Positions 39,136 through 52,140 of a stretch of 64,000 nt of DNA are shown one piece after another; the first letter of the stretch is position 1; the number at the start of each line of letters is the position of its first letter. The DNA comes from Ganoderma boninense (lineage: Eukaryota > Basidiomycota > Agaricomycetes > Polyporales > Polyporaceae): NCBI GenBank assembly GCA_002900995.3, contig CM035312.1, positions 1,736,001 to 1,800,000 on the forward strand. Reading direction: 5' to 3'. A program made the position numbers and the translations under genes. The notes under the pieces are model-generated. The model made no database searches and was not told the DNA's origin. It saw nothing but the letters and a program-made list of their open reading frames with translations.

Positions 39136-40874
39136 ATGGACCCATTGACCATAGGGGATGCCTCCCCTGCCGCCCGCCAGTCCATCCTGGGCTCCTTCCT
39201 GCGTGGTAGACCTCGCGGCACCTCTCAGTCACACCCCTCTCCACCCCACCACGAACCCGCCACCCGAGACTCCCCCCCTCCGTTCTCCCCAGCTGCTGAC
39301 CACACCTCAGGCCATCGCCGTCGCCCAGCTGCCGCCTCTTCGAATCTCCAGGCCTCGGTCTCTCAGTCAAATTCTACACCAGGCTTCTCCCAGATGCTCC
39401 GTAGGCGACGTTCGGCAGGCACCCTAGCCGCCACTACCACCCCCCAGATCCCCGCCGTCGCTGTTGCACGCACCGTCACTGGGCCAGCAGCTTCAGGCTC
39501 CTCTGCAGCGTTTCACTCCGGCATAGGGCCGGCTCACCGCATTCGCCTCGTTCCTCATCTCGATTCGCGCCGGTCCCTCCGTTTCGAACCCATATCGCGC
39601 GATGTCAAGGAGGGCGACCCAGCGCTGCGCATTGGGCGTTTTACAGACCGCTCGGGTATAGGGCTTGCCGCTGCGAATGCCACTTCCCAGAACAAGCTCG
39701 CTTTCAAGAGCAAAGTTGTCTCAAGGGCCCACGCGGAGATCTGGGCCGAGCACGGAGGCAAGTTTTTCATCCGCGACACGAAGTCAAGCAGCGGTACCTT
39801 CCTCAACCATGTTCGACTATCCCCCGCGAACAACGAGTCTCGTCCACACGAGCTCAGGGACGGCGATCTGCTGCAGCTTGGGGTGGATTATCAAGGTGGA
39901 ACCGAGGATATTTACAAGTGCGTCAAGATCAAGGTAGAAGTGGGCAGAGAGTGGCAGAATCAGAGCAATCCGTTCAAGTACGTCTTGTCGTCGTTCTTTC
40001 CGTCCTGAACTGTGTCTGATTGTTCAACAGCGCAAATGCCTTGAAACAGCTCAAGGCGATAGCTATCCCAACAATTACCAGTTCAGGCAACGGCAAGAAG
40101 GTTGCCGCTAAATCTGCTCTCCCCGACTGTTGTATCTGTATGTGTAGGACTTGACTGGCGCTGATCTGCACTGAATGACCTTGCTCGTGTCTTCCAGGTT
40201 TGTTTGGTGTTACGATCCACCAAGCCCTTTTCATCGCTCCTTGTTCTCACGCATTCCACTACAAGTGCATCCGTCCCCTCCTTGAGACACATCACCCTGC
40301 CTTCTCCTGCCCCCTTTGCCGGACATTTGCCGATCTTGAGGAAGACGTCGAGGTAGAGATAGACCCGGAACTGGACGCGAAATCTATGGTCGATGGCGCA
40401 GCCTCATCTGTTATCGGTGTTGCAGCGACCGCTGTTGGTGACCGCCCGGACTCGGGCGACGCGAGTAGCCGGGAGCGAGAACGAGAGCGGGATGTAGGCG
40501 CAGAGACCGAGGTGGAACCTGACACGGGTGCCAGCCGACTGGGGTCAGCGCTTCGGGCGCGTCGCGCTGCACCTCCCCTGCCAAACGGGAACCACCTGCG
40601 AGGCGGCGACATGGCCGAGGACGTCGATGCCGAGATGGAGGATGTAGTGGTTCTTCCACCCCTACCCGAAAGTCAATCTGTCCTGGCGGTGGAGCAAGTG
40701 TGCGGCGATGGCGATCGGATGGATGTCCGGGAGAACTCCGCGTCACCCGTTCCTGGTCCAGCGCGAGCAAGCCCAGGAAGTTACCCGGATGGCGATGTGG
40801 AGGTGGAAAGTGGAGCAAGCGATGGTAGCGGGCACGCGGGTGACGCTGGCGTGCATGGCAAGCGCAAGCGGTGA
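39136..40874 (+). CDS. FHA-RING E3 ubiquitin ligase (Dma1/Chfr type)
   Basis: Three exons (39136-39977, 40031-40137, 40198-40874) give 541 residues. The ATG at 39136 is the first in the open frame. The frame opens further upstream without an ATG, so a 5' exon is possible. An FHA domain occupies about 155-285 (LRIGRFTDRSG, KVVSRAHAEIW, FFIRDTKSSSGTFLN, LRDGDLLQLG), with the Arg, Ser and His that bind phosphothreonine. A RING finger follows near 313-360 (DCCICLFGV, APCSHAFHYKC, CPLCR) with the C3H2C3-like spacing of Dma proteins. The roughly 180-residue tail is acidic and Ser/Arg-rich and ends KRKR. Fungal Dma1/Dma2 ligases delay mitotic exit and septation by ubiquitinating spindle-pole-body components that scaffold the Spg1/Tem1 pathway. 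The family is secure. The one-to-one orthology is inferred. Confidence 0.88.
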
Positions 40875-41555
40875 CTTCGTCGCGGTCGTCGGTGAATTCC
40901 TTCATTTCCCCACATACTTCTCACTCCGCTGGTTCTCGGACCCGTGCACTCACCAGCCGTCCATCCGCTGACGGCAACCGGACATTGCGCACCATTTCCT
41001 CCTGCCTTACTGCCTCTCGCTGTTGATGTCGCACGGACGCCGACCTCACTCGCGTCCTGCGCATGCCTTGCTTCCTTGGCATTTCTTACGCCCCCATGAT
41101 GACCTTGGATCCCGTACAACTGCATTTGTGTGTATTGCCTTTGTATCGGAACGCCCTAGATCCTCCTCTGCTCTGTTCTTTTCTTCCTCTCGACGTGGAT
41201 ATCTGCATCACATGTTTTCCTGTTATTTTGCACGAACTACATGATACAATACATTTATTGTACGAATATAATATCCCCCAGCACCCTATCTGTTACTTAT
41301 TGTCTACTGCATGTCGTCGATGTTGAGTTCTTGTCAGCCGTCCGTCGACGGTGCAGCTCGAGAGTCGAGACGACGGTGCCAGGACCGGTCCGACCGGCTC
41401 ATGATCGGGCGGAAATTGGACGGGCATGATTGGATCGGACGAATGCGGCCGAGGAAACCGGGGAGCGCTGACAGGCGCCTGCCGGATGCCACAGAACGGC
41501 TCAATCAAGTGCGCCGTCCCCGTTGTCCTCCGTCTCCTCCTCTCCGTCGACCACC
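40875..41555. other. Intergenic upstream of sdh2
   Basis: About 680 bp, AT-rich near 41220-41300 where the upstream gene probably ends. No gene is supported. Confidence 0.5.
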
Positions 41556-42810
41556 ATGCAGTCCCTCGTCGCTCCCCGCTCCAGCGTCCTCAAGCACACT
41601 TTCCGTGGCTTTGCGTCCTCCGCGGCGCGGGCGCAGGCGACCCCGCTCCAGAAGCCGGCGTTGAACAAGGAGTTCAAGATCTATCGCTGGGTACGTCATG
41701 GCACTTGTCGCTCCTCCTTCCCCGCGTTGTGTCCAAGGAAGAGCTGATGGAGTTGGCGTTTCGAAGAACCCAGATGAGCCGTCGAAGAAGCCGACGTTGC
41801 AGTCGTACACTATCGACCTCAACCAGTGCGGTCCCATGGTCAGACCGTCCTGCCTCCTGTCTCGTTATATACCTTGCTCACGGGCACCCATCCTTATTTA
41901 TGTGCAGATTCTCGACGCTCTCATCAAAATCAAGAACGAGATCGACCCTACTTTGACTTTCCGCCGCTCGTGCCGCGAGGGTATCTGCGGTTCATGCGCT
42001 ATGAACATTAATGGTCAAAACACCCTCGCGTGCCTCTGCAGGATTGACAGAAATGCGAGCAAAGATACCAAGATCTACCCCCTTCCACATAGTAAGTCCA
42101 CATGTCACCCAACTGTTAGTGCGTAGAGCTCTGAACGGTCACGTTGCGGTGTACAGTGTACATTGTTAAGGACCTCGTGCCCGACCTCACCCAATTCTAC
42201 CAGCAATACAAGTCCATCGAGCCCTATCTTCTGAACGATAACCCGCCGGCAGACCGGGAGTTCTTGCAGTCACCGGAGGACAGGAAGAAGCTCGACGGGT
42301 GCGTGTTCAGTATCTCCCACCACTCACCTCTCCGCCAGCACGCATATATACTTTCTCCCCCTACGTCATTGCAACTTCCCCTCTCTCTGCCTGTTTCTAA
42401 TGATTCGTGCGCGTTGCGTTCATGCTGACTTTGCGCATTCAGCATGTACGAGTGCATCCTCTGCGCATGCTGCTCGACCTCGTGCCCCAGCTACTGGTGG
42501 AACCAGGACGAGTACCTTGGGCCCGCAACGCTCATGGCCGCCTATCGCTGGATGGCGGACTCTCGGGTACGTCCGCGCTCCCTTTCCCTTCCCTGGCCCG
42601 CGAATTCCGTTATCAGCGCTCCGTGCGGGGCTAATGCGGGGGGCGTGGGGTAAACAGGACACGTATAAGGCGCACCGGATGGAGAAGATGCAGAACGAGC
42701 TCAGTCTGTACCGCTGCCACACGATCTTCAACTGTGCGCGCACATGCCCCAAGGGCCTCAACCCCGCCGCGGCGATTGCAAAGATGAAGCTCGAGCTTGC
42801 CTCCGAGTGA
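41556..42810 (+). CDS. sdh2: Succinate dehydrogenase iron-sulfur subunit (complex II)
   Basis: Six exons (41556-41690, 41767-41838, 41908-42091, 42157-42298, 42443-42566, 42658-42810) give 269 residues. The ATG follows a good CACC context. An N-terminal mitochondrial presequence is Arg/Ser-rich ([16 protein letters not shown]). The 2Fe-2S ligands are Cys91, Cys96, Cys99 and Cys111 ([12 protein letters not shown]). The 4Fe-4S motif is [12 protein letters not shown] from residue 182. The 3Fe-4S motif is [15 protein letters not shown] from 238. The protein carries electrons from the flavoprotein to ubiquinone in the inner membrane. His240, next to the first 3Fe-4S cysteine, is the wild-type residue at the position where carboxin-type fungicide resistance mutations occur in other basidiomycetes. 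Confidence 0.95.
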
Positions 42811-44511
42811 TGGAGAGAGGGGGTCAAGAGCCGGCAGGCGGTGGGGGTGAGCGCCTTTTATATGAATATTGAATGCGGGGTCGGGCGTACTCACGGTCAT
42901 TTCATTTGGCAAGGCTAGATTGTGCGACTGCGTGAGCGTGTCCTTTGGAGAATATAAATCTCAATTGTCCCCCGCATTGTGTTTATTTCATGGTATTCTG
43001 GACCGTCCTCCACCCCCAATCATGTTGGATGAAATTGATGGGAACGGAAGAACGAGATGGAAACGGGGTATTTCTTTTTTCCTGCAGTCTATGAAATGTC
43101 TCGACCGCCCCAGGTGTCTGTCCACGTCGTCGTAACTGATCCGGGGGAGCTTCACTGGTACGATGCCAGCTTGTACTCATAGCTTATGTTGCTCCCCTGT
43201 TTACGATTGGTCGGCGCAAGACGTAGAACAAAGGTGCATGCCAAAGCTTGTCTTGGGTGAGTCCGGTGTTCGTGGAATCTTAGTCGTAACGCGTTCTCAC
43301 CGGGGTTGTCGTTGTAGGCAGCATCCGGTGAGCGTATCAGCAGCCATAGTTTGCACCATTTGCACGAATTACATGGAGGGACGTGATCGCGTCTCGTCGG
43401 TGCGTGGGGTCTCGCTTGTGCATAAACCCCCCTCGTTTTCTCACCTTCAGAGAGGAAGATCCGCTATCAAATCCTATCGGCCTTCGTGACTGGATGCGCG
43501 TCGTAGGCTTCTCACCCATTGTCGGGCCGCCTTGGACCCTGCGGACGCTCGAGGGCAGCGAGGCTCGCAAACTGAATTGGAGAAGCTCTGTCCCCCACAT
43601 TCGAAGGGCCGGTTCCGCACGAACCATGGTAAGGTCCGGGCAAAGCAGGAAGGGCTATCCCAGCGCAGCACGCCCCTATACACTCGCGCGTAAACGTGGA
43701 GGAGGATTCCGAGAGTTTGTGCGATGGTACGACAGTCGAACGTGACCTGTAGAAGACCAATATGCTGTGTTGCCACGGTCAGATGGGCAGGACACGAGGC
43801 CCCAGAACGCGCGACGGCGTGTCTAGCCAGCCGGATTTCCCCAATGGTATCAAGGTTGCGCCGTTCTGTGATGCAAGAAGTGCCAACGGCGTGTTCGGTC
43901 TCAGCGGCCAGAGCCAAATTCTGGTTCGTGCGTTCTCACAGGCGACATGCAATGAAAGAGAAGGATGCAGTTTGCCGACAGCGAGGTGCGCTCCCGTACG
44001 AAAATAACCTCGAGCTCTCTGCATTGACCGACAGCCGTTGCAAAACCAGTCACCAGTCGAGTCTGTCGTCATCAGCGACTGGAAAGTCTCGGGTGCAGCT
44101 CCGCTCGCAGTGGATGTGGGGTTAATCCGCTATGGAGGCGATGGATCACGCGATCGCGACGGCCGGCTAATAAGGACGAGTGTGTGGTGAGCGGTGGGCA
44201 TGACAAACAGCTGAGCGGTGAGAGGGTGCTGATTAATGTCACGTGCAGACTGCTGGGGTGACGGCTTTGCAGTGAAGCTGGAGCGAAGACCTTCACAGAG
44301 AGAACATGGCGTTAGGGTCCGGTACCTGCTGACACGCACTCTCCCAACCTAATACGTCGAACCAGCCCGCTGGGACCATGCTTTCCACCCAGAGTTGCCG
44401 CCCCCTCCCCACTACAAATAGCAGCACGCCCATTCGCATCCTCTTCGAGTTGGTCTCAGCCCTCACATCCACCTTCACCCCACTACCCCCACCCCGAAAC
44501 CAAAGCTCAAA
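42811..44511. other. Intergenic between sdh2 and catalase
   Basis: About 1.7 kb. Short frames on both strands lack family signals. A CT-rich stretch near 44340-44510 leads into the catalase start, as is common in fungal promoters. Confidence 0.5.
44411..44421 (+). promoter_or_regulatory. TATA-like element upstream of catalase
   Basis: An ACTACAAATAG stretch lies about 90-100 bp before the catalase ATG, in an otherwise C-rich region. Its position fits a core promoter with a 5' UTR of about 60 bp. Weak single-site evidence. Confidence 0.3.
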
Positions 44512-46576
44512 ATGCCCTCTGCTCACGTCTTCAACACCAAAGACGGTGCCGTCTATACTACCTCTACCGGTGCCCCTGTCGCAAGGCCCTACGCCGCTGA
44601 GCGCATTGGGAAGGTTGGCCCTCTGTTGCTCCAAGGTTCGTCCCCTTCCCCCACGGCACTTTCCGGCTATTCCCCCAGCTTTGAAGCTGCACCGTGTGGC
44701 TTGCTGCGCTGTGTGGGTTGCAACCGGTGTTCAATAATTCTTCCCTTTCCCTGCAGACTTCCACCACATCGATCTCATTGCCCACTTCGATCGCGAGCGT
44801 ATTCCGGGTGCGTCTCGTTCCCTCCAGTCCGTGCATATTATCTTGACGTTTGCTTTGGCCTCGATCGTGCTGTGCAGAACGTGTCGTCCATGCCAAGGGT
44901 GCCGGCGCCCATGGCGAATTTGAGGTCACACACGACATCAGTGACTTGACCTGCGCCGCGCTCTTCAACAAGGTCGGCAAGAAGGCGCCGCTTACCATCC
45001 GTTTCTCCACCGTCGGTGGTGAGCTTGGTTCGGCGGACACTGCCCGTGACCCCCGTGGTACGTAGATTGTGGGCATTTTGTACGTCGTGTGTTGATGAAG
45101 CTTTGCAGGATTTGCTGTGAAGATCAGGACCGAGGAGGGCAACCTCGACTGGGTGTTCAACAACACGCCCGTCTTCTTCATTCGTGACCCCTCCAAGTTC
45201 CCCCACTTCATCCATACCCAGAAGCGTGACCCCCAGACTCACCTCAAGGATGCTGATATGTTCTGGGTGAGTTCTGAGGAGGTTTCTGGTCATAACCATG
45301 TTCTAACATGCGCATATAGGACTACCTCTCCCAAAATCCGGAGTCTATCCACCAGGTCATGACTCTGTTCTCGGATCGTGGAACTCCTGACGGCTTCCAC
45401 AACATGCACGGCTACTCCGGCCACACCTTCAAGTTCGTGAACGCTGAGGGTAAATTCCACTACGTTCAGATTCATCTTCGCAAGGACGGCGGCTTCAAGA
45501 CCCTCACTGACGCTCAGGCTGGCAAGCTGGCTGGCGAGAACCCCGACTATGGTATTCAGACCTTGTTCGAGGATATTGAGGCCGGCAAGTTCCCGTCGTG
45601 GACCGTTTATGTGGTACGTATCAGGATTCGTCTTTTTTCCTCGTGCCACCGCGTTGCTAAGTAATTGCGCAGCAAACTATGACGTCTGAGCAAGCCGAGA
45701 AGTTCCGCTACAATATCCTCGACCTGACTAAGGTCTGGCCACATGCGGACTACCCGCTCCGTCCCGTTGGAAAGATTACTCTGAACAAGAACGTCCAAAA
45801 CTACTTCGCGGAGATCGAGCAGGTCGCCTTCTCGCCGTCGCATCTTGTCCATGGTATCGAGCCCTCTGCGGACCCTGTGCTCCAGTCGCGGCTCTTCTCC
45901 TACCCCGACACTCATCGGTACGTGTAGTTCGTACTCATCGTCGTTCGTCGGCTCATTGCTCATTGCAGCCACCGTCTTGGCGTGAACTACACCCAGCTCC
46001 CTGTCAATGCGCCGCTTTCACCGGTCGCCAACTTCCAGCGCGACGGTTTCATGGCCATCAACAACCAGGGTAACCGTCCGAACTACGAGAGCTCCATTCA
46101 GACCCTCTCGTACAAGCCCAAAGTGTACCAGAGCGTCGAGCACGAGGTGTTCCTTGGCACTGCTCAGGCGGACCTCAGCGAGATGACTGAACGTATGTGT
46201 TACAAAGCTTTATCCTACCCGTGCGAGCGCTGACGGATCCCTCGGCTGCAGTCGACTTTGAGCAGCCTCGTGCGCTCTGGCAGAAGGTGTTCAGCGACGT
46301 CGACCGTGAGCACTTCGTGGGTAACGTGGCCGGTCACATGAAGAATGCGAAGAGTGCCGAGGTGAAGGCTAGGCAGCGTACGTCTCGTGTCTGCAACCTT
46401 TCTCGACCTCCTGACTGATCAGGCGTCATGGCTTTGGGCTTCTAGTCTCGGTGTTCGCTGCCGTGGACCAGTCGATCGCAGACCGCATTGCCCAGGCGAT
46501 TGGCGTGCCGACCGTGAAGCCTCTCCAGGTTAAGCCTGCGTCGGAGGCAATCCGCTTCAAGTACTCTGCTGTATAA
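44512..46576 (+). CDS. Monofunctional heme catalase, small-subunit type
   Basis: Nine exons (44512-44635, 44757-44807, 44878-45057, 45109-45266, 45320-45613, 45673-45917, 45969-46192, 46252-46377, 46446-46576) give 510 residues, the size of small-subunit catalases. Catalytic His63 lies in [12 protein letters not shown], the Asn in [13 protein letters not shown] (136-137), and the proximal heme ligand Tyr346 in [14 protein letters not shown]. There is no signal peptide and no extra C-terminal flavodoxin-like domain, so it is not a secreted large-subunit catalase. The C-terminus (FKYSAV) is not a canonical peroxisomal SKL signal, so cytosolic or weakly peroxisomal location is possible. It dismutates hydrogen peroxide. 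The nearby cellobiose dehydrogenase can generate peroxide outside the cell, but nothing in the sequence shows shared control. Confidence 0.95.
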
Positions 46577-48286
46577 GGCGGTTCAGTGGTAGACGGGCCG
46601 GTAGAAAAATGTTCGAGTTCTGGGTAGATGGACTAAACACGTATATGCTGTACGAGCGACCCACGGGTATGACCTGACCATGTTACGAGTAGTTTGCAAC
46701 GCATTGTACTTTTAGCAGGAATATAAACATACTGAACGTTCATTCAAGTTCTCTCGATGATGCTGCACGGCCCTAGCAGCCCTACGAGTCCTCTGAATAT
46801 ACGCATGGGTGTACAATGGTAGACAGAAATCACGAGCTGTATCGCGGCAGGAGTTGGCATGTGGCATCGTGTACTGCAAGAGCTCCGGGCCGGCGGCTTG
46901 AGATGAAGTGAACTTTGGTTCCATCGTTCCAGCTATCAGGGTGGCTCGATGGGTTCTCTCCAACTTGGCTCCGATATCGTAGTAATCTCCAGGTGGCAGC
47001 TAGAGGATATTATCTTCGTCGTCAACTTTGCGTTCCGCGCTTTGCGTGACAATCGGAACTGGGCAAGGTTCAAGAGAGGTTTCTGGACGGCCACTACGGC
47101 ATCCGGGACATATAGCTGGTGTTATAGTTGTAAGGGTAAGCAGTGTGCCGATGCAATCGATGCGGTCTTGGAGGGGTGGAGGACAGCTAATTTCGGGGTT
47201 GTGCAGCGAGGATTAGGGGGGACCGAGAAAAAGGCATTGAATCTTTGCCGGTGTGGGTAGCGTCCTCTCGCGAGACCTACGGCAGAAGCAAAAGTAAACT
47301 TCAAGGTACTACTTCGGGGTCAGTAGGACGAATGTGAAGTACTGAACTTTGAAGACTCCTCGCGTGTGCACGTATTCACGCCTGTGTGAAGGCTGCGCCA
47401 GCTGCTTGCCGTAGGTGAACTGTGCTGTCTTCGGATGGGTCGCGATGGCTCTAGACAGCATGAAAATAAGCTCTAGAGTGTCAATTTCATCTCTGTCGTG
47501 AGTGGGAGGTGTCTTCTCGGTCAGCACGAGGGAAATAACACGCATATAGGTGAAGGGGAGGCGCGAGCCTAACCATGTCGGAGGCTGAGCGGGACACATA
47601 AGCGACATTGACTCGTTCCATTTCGCACACTATGAGCCCAGCGTACTGAGTAGTAGTTTATTGGCGAAGGAGATGACTCTCATCGCTATGTGGTAAGCCA
47701 GGGATTGGGTTCCGAGTCCTTCGAACATGCTTGAACATCGGAGCAAGGTCGGTGCTCCGCAGACTCGCCTCCGAAGGTGTAGGTAGCGGCTGAGCCGCAG
47801 GAAAATGGCTCGCCCTATCGACATTATCTCTGAAAAGCGATGCCATTGAAGTTAGCATCAACTTCAACACACGAAACTGCGGAACAACGACGTACCAACG
47901 TTGCAGTGGGCAAAGCCCGTGACCACCAGGCTGATATCAACTGCAACTTACGTGCAACATTCGCAATATTCCGGAGTTCAAATTGAGGGATTGTGATTGA
48001 GAAAATAAGTGAGACGGGAGAGCACACCTGTAGTATGCATGCGGAAAGTGAACTAGACTGCAAATGGGAGTGCTGTAACGAAAAGAAATTCAGAGGATTG
48101 GGACCGTTTGTCCACGCAACGCGTGAGCGCAGTAGTATATGGCTATGAAGGCCGAGATTCAGGGAGTAGAACAGGCCGGTGGTTCGACTGGTAGCAGTAA
48201 CCATGAAAGAAGGCGGGAGCGCCCGATTGTGTTCAAGCGCTTAGCGCTTAGCTAAGGCCCGGCGAAGTCCGCGCTGCACACAAACC
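46577..48286. other. Intergenic, possible small unrecognised gene on minus strand
   Basis: About 1.7 kb. Minus-strand frames at 48204-47824, 47870-47658 and 47608-47309 have some coding-like segments (IPQFELRNIANVA before a GTAAGT donor; a TTTTCAG acceptor before DNVDRASHFPAAQPLP; RLPFTYMRVISLVL). They could be exons of one small gene, but I could not join them with confidence and recognise no family. Otherwise nothing seen. Confidence 0.25.
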
Positions 48287-48507
48287 TAAGGCTGGGCTCA
48301 TTCACGCCCTACCAATGCCACGTGGAACGAAAAAGCTATCTCCTCCTCGTACACCGCGATTTTAGAAAATTCGGCCGCAACAAGATGTTCTATCTACAAA
48401 TACGCACACTTTGTCGCGAGCCGATTTTCGAAAAAGGACGTGTGCGAGGAGGAGATAGGTTTTCATTTCCACGTGGCATTGGTAGCGCGTGAATGAGCCC
48501 AGCCTTA
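48287..48507. mobile_element. MITE with long terminal inverted repeats and TA duplication
   Basis: A 221-bp element. The left end (48287 on) starts TAAGGCTGGGCTCATTCACG and the right end is its reverse complement (to 48507). The repeat continues inward for about 65-70 bp on each side with few mismatches, through an ACCAATGCCACGTGGAA block and a CTATCTCCTCCTCG block. A flanking or terminal TA at both ends fits a TA target-site duplication, as made by Tc1/mariner-type transposases. There is no coding capacity. The roughly 85-bp centre has a second, weaker CGATTTT-type inverted motif. The single strand could fold into a long hairpin. The element lies in a gene-poor stretch. Confidence 0.8.
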
Positions 48508-49190
48508 CCTGATCTACACCTCCACCTCCCAATTAATGGCGATGGCAAGTTCTGGCGATGATTCAGCTGGTGCAAGTATCTGATGCGGTGAAGTCATCGG
48601 AACTATTGACTTGCGATGATGACAGACTTGTTGCACAGCACCGCCGGAACCTACCTGAGGAAGTTTTACCTGGAGGGTACGGCTGGTGAATAAACGGAGA
48701 GTCCGTCATATTTTCGCATTCAAGTTGATTTATATTCTTCTCAAGTTTGTCGCCACTATATATTGCGCCAAGTCCATCCTAGGCATCAAATTCAAATCAT
48801 GCCCCCAAGTTTGCGCAATACAAAACCGTGAATCGAGGCCGAAAATAACAGACTGGTGCCGGGGTCTATGCTTTTCCAATTGCAAGTTCACAGTTCCTGC
48901 AAGATTCCTAACGATCAGCCCATCGGTTCAATTTGCTGTGCAATGGATGACGCGGTGGTGACACTGTTTCAACTCGCCATGACGTCGACCCTCAGAATGC
49001 TACCGTATGTATTCACACGTAGAAAATCCCCTGCATCTCACTCCTTACCATAATAGCAGTTCCTCCACCGTCACATCTCGACATACATCTTCTGCAAAAT
49101 TCTCCTAGCAAACCGACAGCCGAACTTTGCAAAAATGACATACTTGGTCAGCTTCTCGACGCCTTCGGGAGCCTTCCTAACACTTGCTGG
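48508..49190. other. Intergenic spacer
   Basis: AT-rich flank between the MITE and the degenerate repeat. No gene or repeat was recognised. Confidence 0.5.
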
Positions 49191-49940
49191 ACTTTAGGTG
49201 CTGTCGTCCCTGTGCACCTCTCTGGTGTTTCATCCGGCGCACCCACTGGGCTTCCCTCTGGTGCCCCCACAAGATTCCCGTCTGGTATGCCCAGCGGTGT
49301 CCATTCGGCACTTCCCTTAGGTCTCCCAACGGACGCTTTGCCCACTCGCCGCTCGCACTCTGGGTTCCCATCGGTTTGTCCTTACGGCTTCCCAGCGGGA
49401 CCTGCCCTTCTGAAACCTCCTTCTTTGGTTTTGCTCCCTCGGGGGCACCATCTGACATGCGCCGCCAGGCTCTGCCTAGCGGACGTCCCTCGGCTGTACG
49501 CCTGTCTGGCGCCCGTCCCCCCTGCCCGTGCCCTGTCCTCTCTGGCCAGGCTCGGCCGTCAGCTTCCCCGTCTGGGTTTCTGCCCATGCAACCATACAGC
49601 ACGCCCTCTGGGTTCTGCTTCAGTGCTCTCGCCGGCTTCCTCTGTGGTGCCGCTCCTTCGGATCTCCCTCCTTCGGTGTTTCCATCCAACGCACGAGGTC
49701 AGATCCCTCCTAACTTACGTCCTTCTGGTACTCCGCCCCATCTCATGTGGTCACTAGGTAGGCCGTCCGGTGTCCTGCCCCACCACTTTGGCGCGCCGTC
49801 CACCGCTGTCTCGTGCGCCCTCAGCTGCCCTGCCTTCCGGCTTAGGGCCACCAGGCCCTGGTCCGTCTAGCTCCCATCCTTCCGGCTTCCCCTCCGGTAG
49901 CCCACCCTATCCCTCGGATATGCGGTCTGGCGATCGTGGT
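49191..49940 (+). repeat. Degenerate coding-like minisatellite (PSG motif)
   Basis: A C/T-rich stretch made of variable copies of a unit related to TTCCCTCTGGTGCCCCC, roughly 24 bp with 12-bp half units. In one plus frame from 49212 it reads as successive eight-residue units such as SGAPTGLP, SGAPTRFP, SGMPSGVH and SALPLGLP. Further on, the same PSG-type words appear in another frame (APSGAPSDM, ASPSGF, TPSGF, RPSGTPPH). The frame switches and the irregular spacing show decay. It may be a dead exon of a repetitive secreted or wall protein, or a purely non-coding minisatellite. Both strands are open (228 codons plus, 170 codons minus) only because of the repeat composition. Confidence 0.6.
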
Positions 49941-50665
49941 TCGCGACTATAATGTGGACGCGATTTTACGAGTGCTAGCTAAATGGGCCCAATTTCTTGT
50001 TGTACACTGCACATTGTCATGTGCCATAATTTTCTTCGACCGGAGAATAATCGAGGGGCTCTCCGAAGATGTTTATTGGCCAATAATCATCTCTGCTCAC
50101 GATGTGCCAGTAGTAGGAATTGACGGTATAATAGCCCATGATGGGCCTTGCCCGGCTTGCCCCTTCACTCGATTGGTGACCTAGATTCGGTGTATTCGAA
50201 CCTACACCCGGGAATTCGTCATGACCATATAATAACAGCCCATACGAGACGCAAGTTTCGCCATATCTTTGGCTAGGCAAGTATTGAGGTCCACACTTTT
50301 ATGAGTGAATATGATATGCCTGATTCTTCGTGTCCGATAGTCAAACTGTTAGGGTTGATCTTCGAATAAAACGGATGAATGACTGTATTAACGTCGATTT
50401 ATAACTACGCAGTGGACGTCCACTGCTTGTCGTAATGATTGGAGACGTTGTAGGAGGACGACGGACGTCCACTTTTTAGACGACCTTAAGTCCGAGAACA
50501 TCGGAAACCGGATCCAGGCAGGCGCGCCTATGCAACGAGTAAGCCGCTCGCTAGTTGCCGAAAAACTGTACAGTACCAAGCCGGCGCCTCTGTGTGCGGA
50601 AACCTTGTGTAGGCAAGTGTAGCGAATCCAGCGGCCCCAGCAACTCCAGCAAGTCCTCCAGCAAA
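49941..50665. other. Intergenic upstream of the uL14 gene
   Basis: About 725 bp, AT-rich until 50400. A near-palindrome GCCCATGATGGGC lies near 50137-50149. No gene is supported. Confidence 0.45.
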
Positions 50666-51868
<1,203 letters not shown>

Positions 51869-51951
51869 CTCTCTGTCGGGGAGTCGAACCCCGCTTTCGC
51901 GCGGTCAGTAGGTATGACAGGCGCGTGTACTAACCGATATACTAACAGAGA
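51869..51951 (-). tRNA. tRNA-Asp (GTC) with an 11-nt intron
   Basis: On the minus strand a full cloverleaf folds: a 7-bp acceptor stem (TCTCTGT with ACAGAGA), a D arm containing the A-box-like GTATATCGGTTAGTAC, an anticodon stem CGCGC with GCGCG, and a T arm CGGGG-TTCGACT-CCCCG. The loop is CTGTCA, then an 11-nt insertion (TACCTACTGAC), then C. That places an intron one base after the GTC anticodon, the canonical site. Removing it leaves a 72-nt tRNA. The discriminator base is G. Confidence 0.9.
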
Positions 51952-52140
51952 CATGTTCAGGTGCGCATTGCTAGAAGTATTGACGGCAGAACCATTGAGT
52001 TGCGCAATGCAACAGGTCCGCAAACACAACCAATGCCAACTGTCCACCCTTCGAACCATTGAAATCATCCAGCAGAACTCGTATTCTTTGTCTTTACTAT
52101 TCTAACCCCGCTAAGAACGCCCTTCTTGTTCGGCAAACCT

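Noticed and set aside
49177..49689. 170-codon minus-strand frame
   Set aside because: Open only because the degenerate repeat lacks stops on both strands.
50017..50280. tRNA-like T-arm near 50190-50210
   Set aside because: A GGTTCGAA loop occurs, but the stem does not pair as a T arm and no acceptor or anticodon stem is present.
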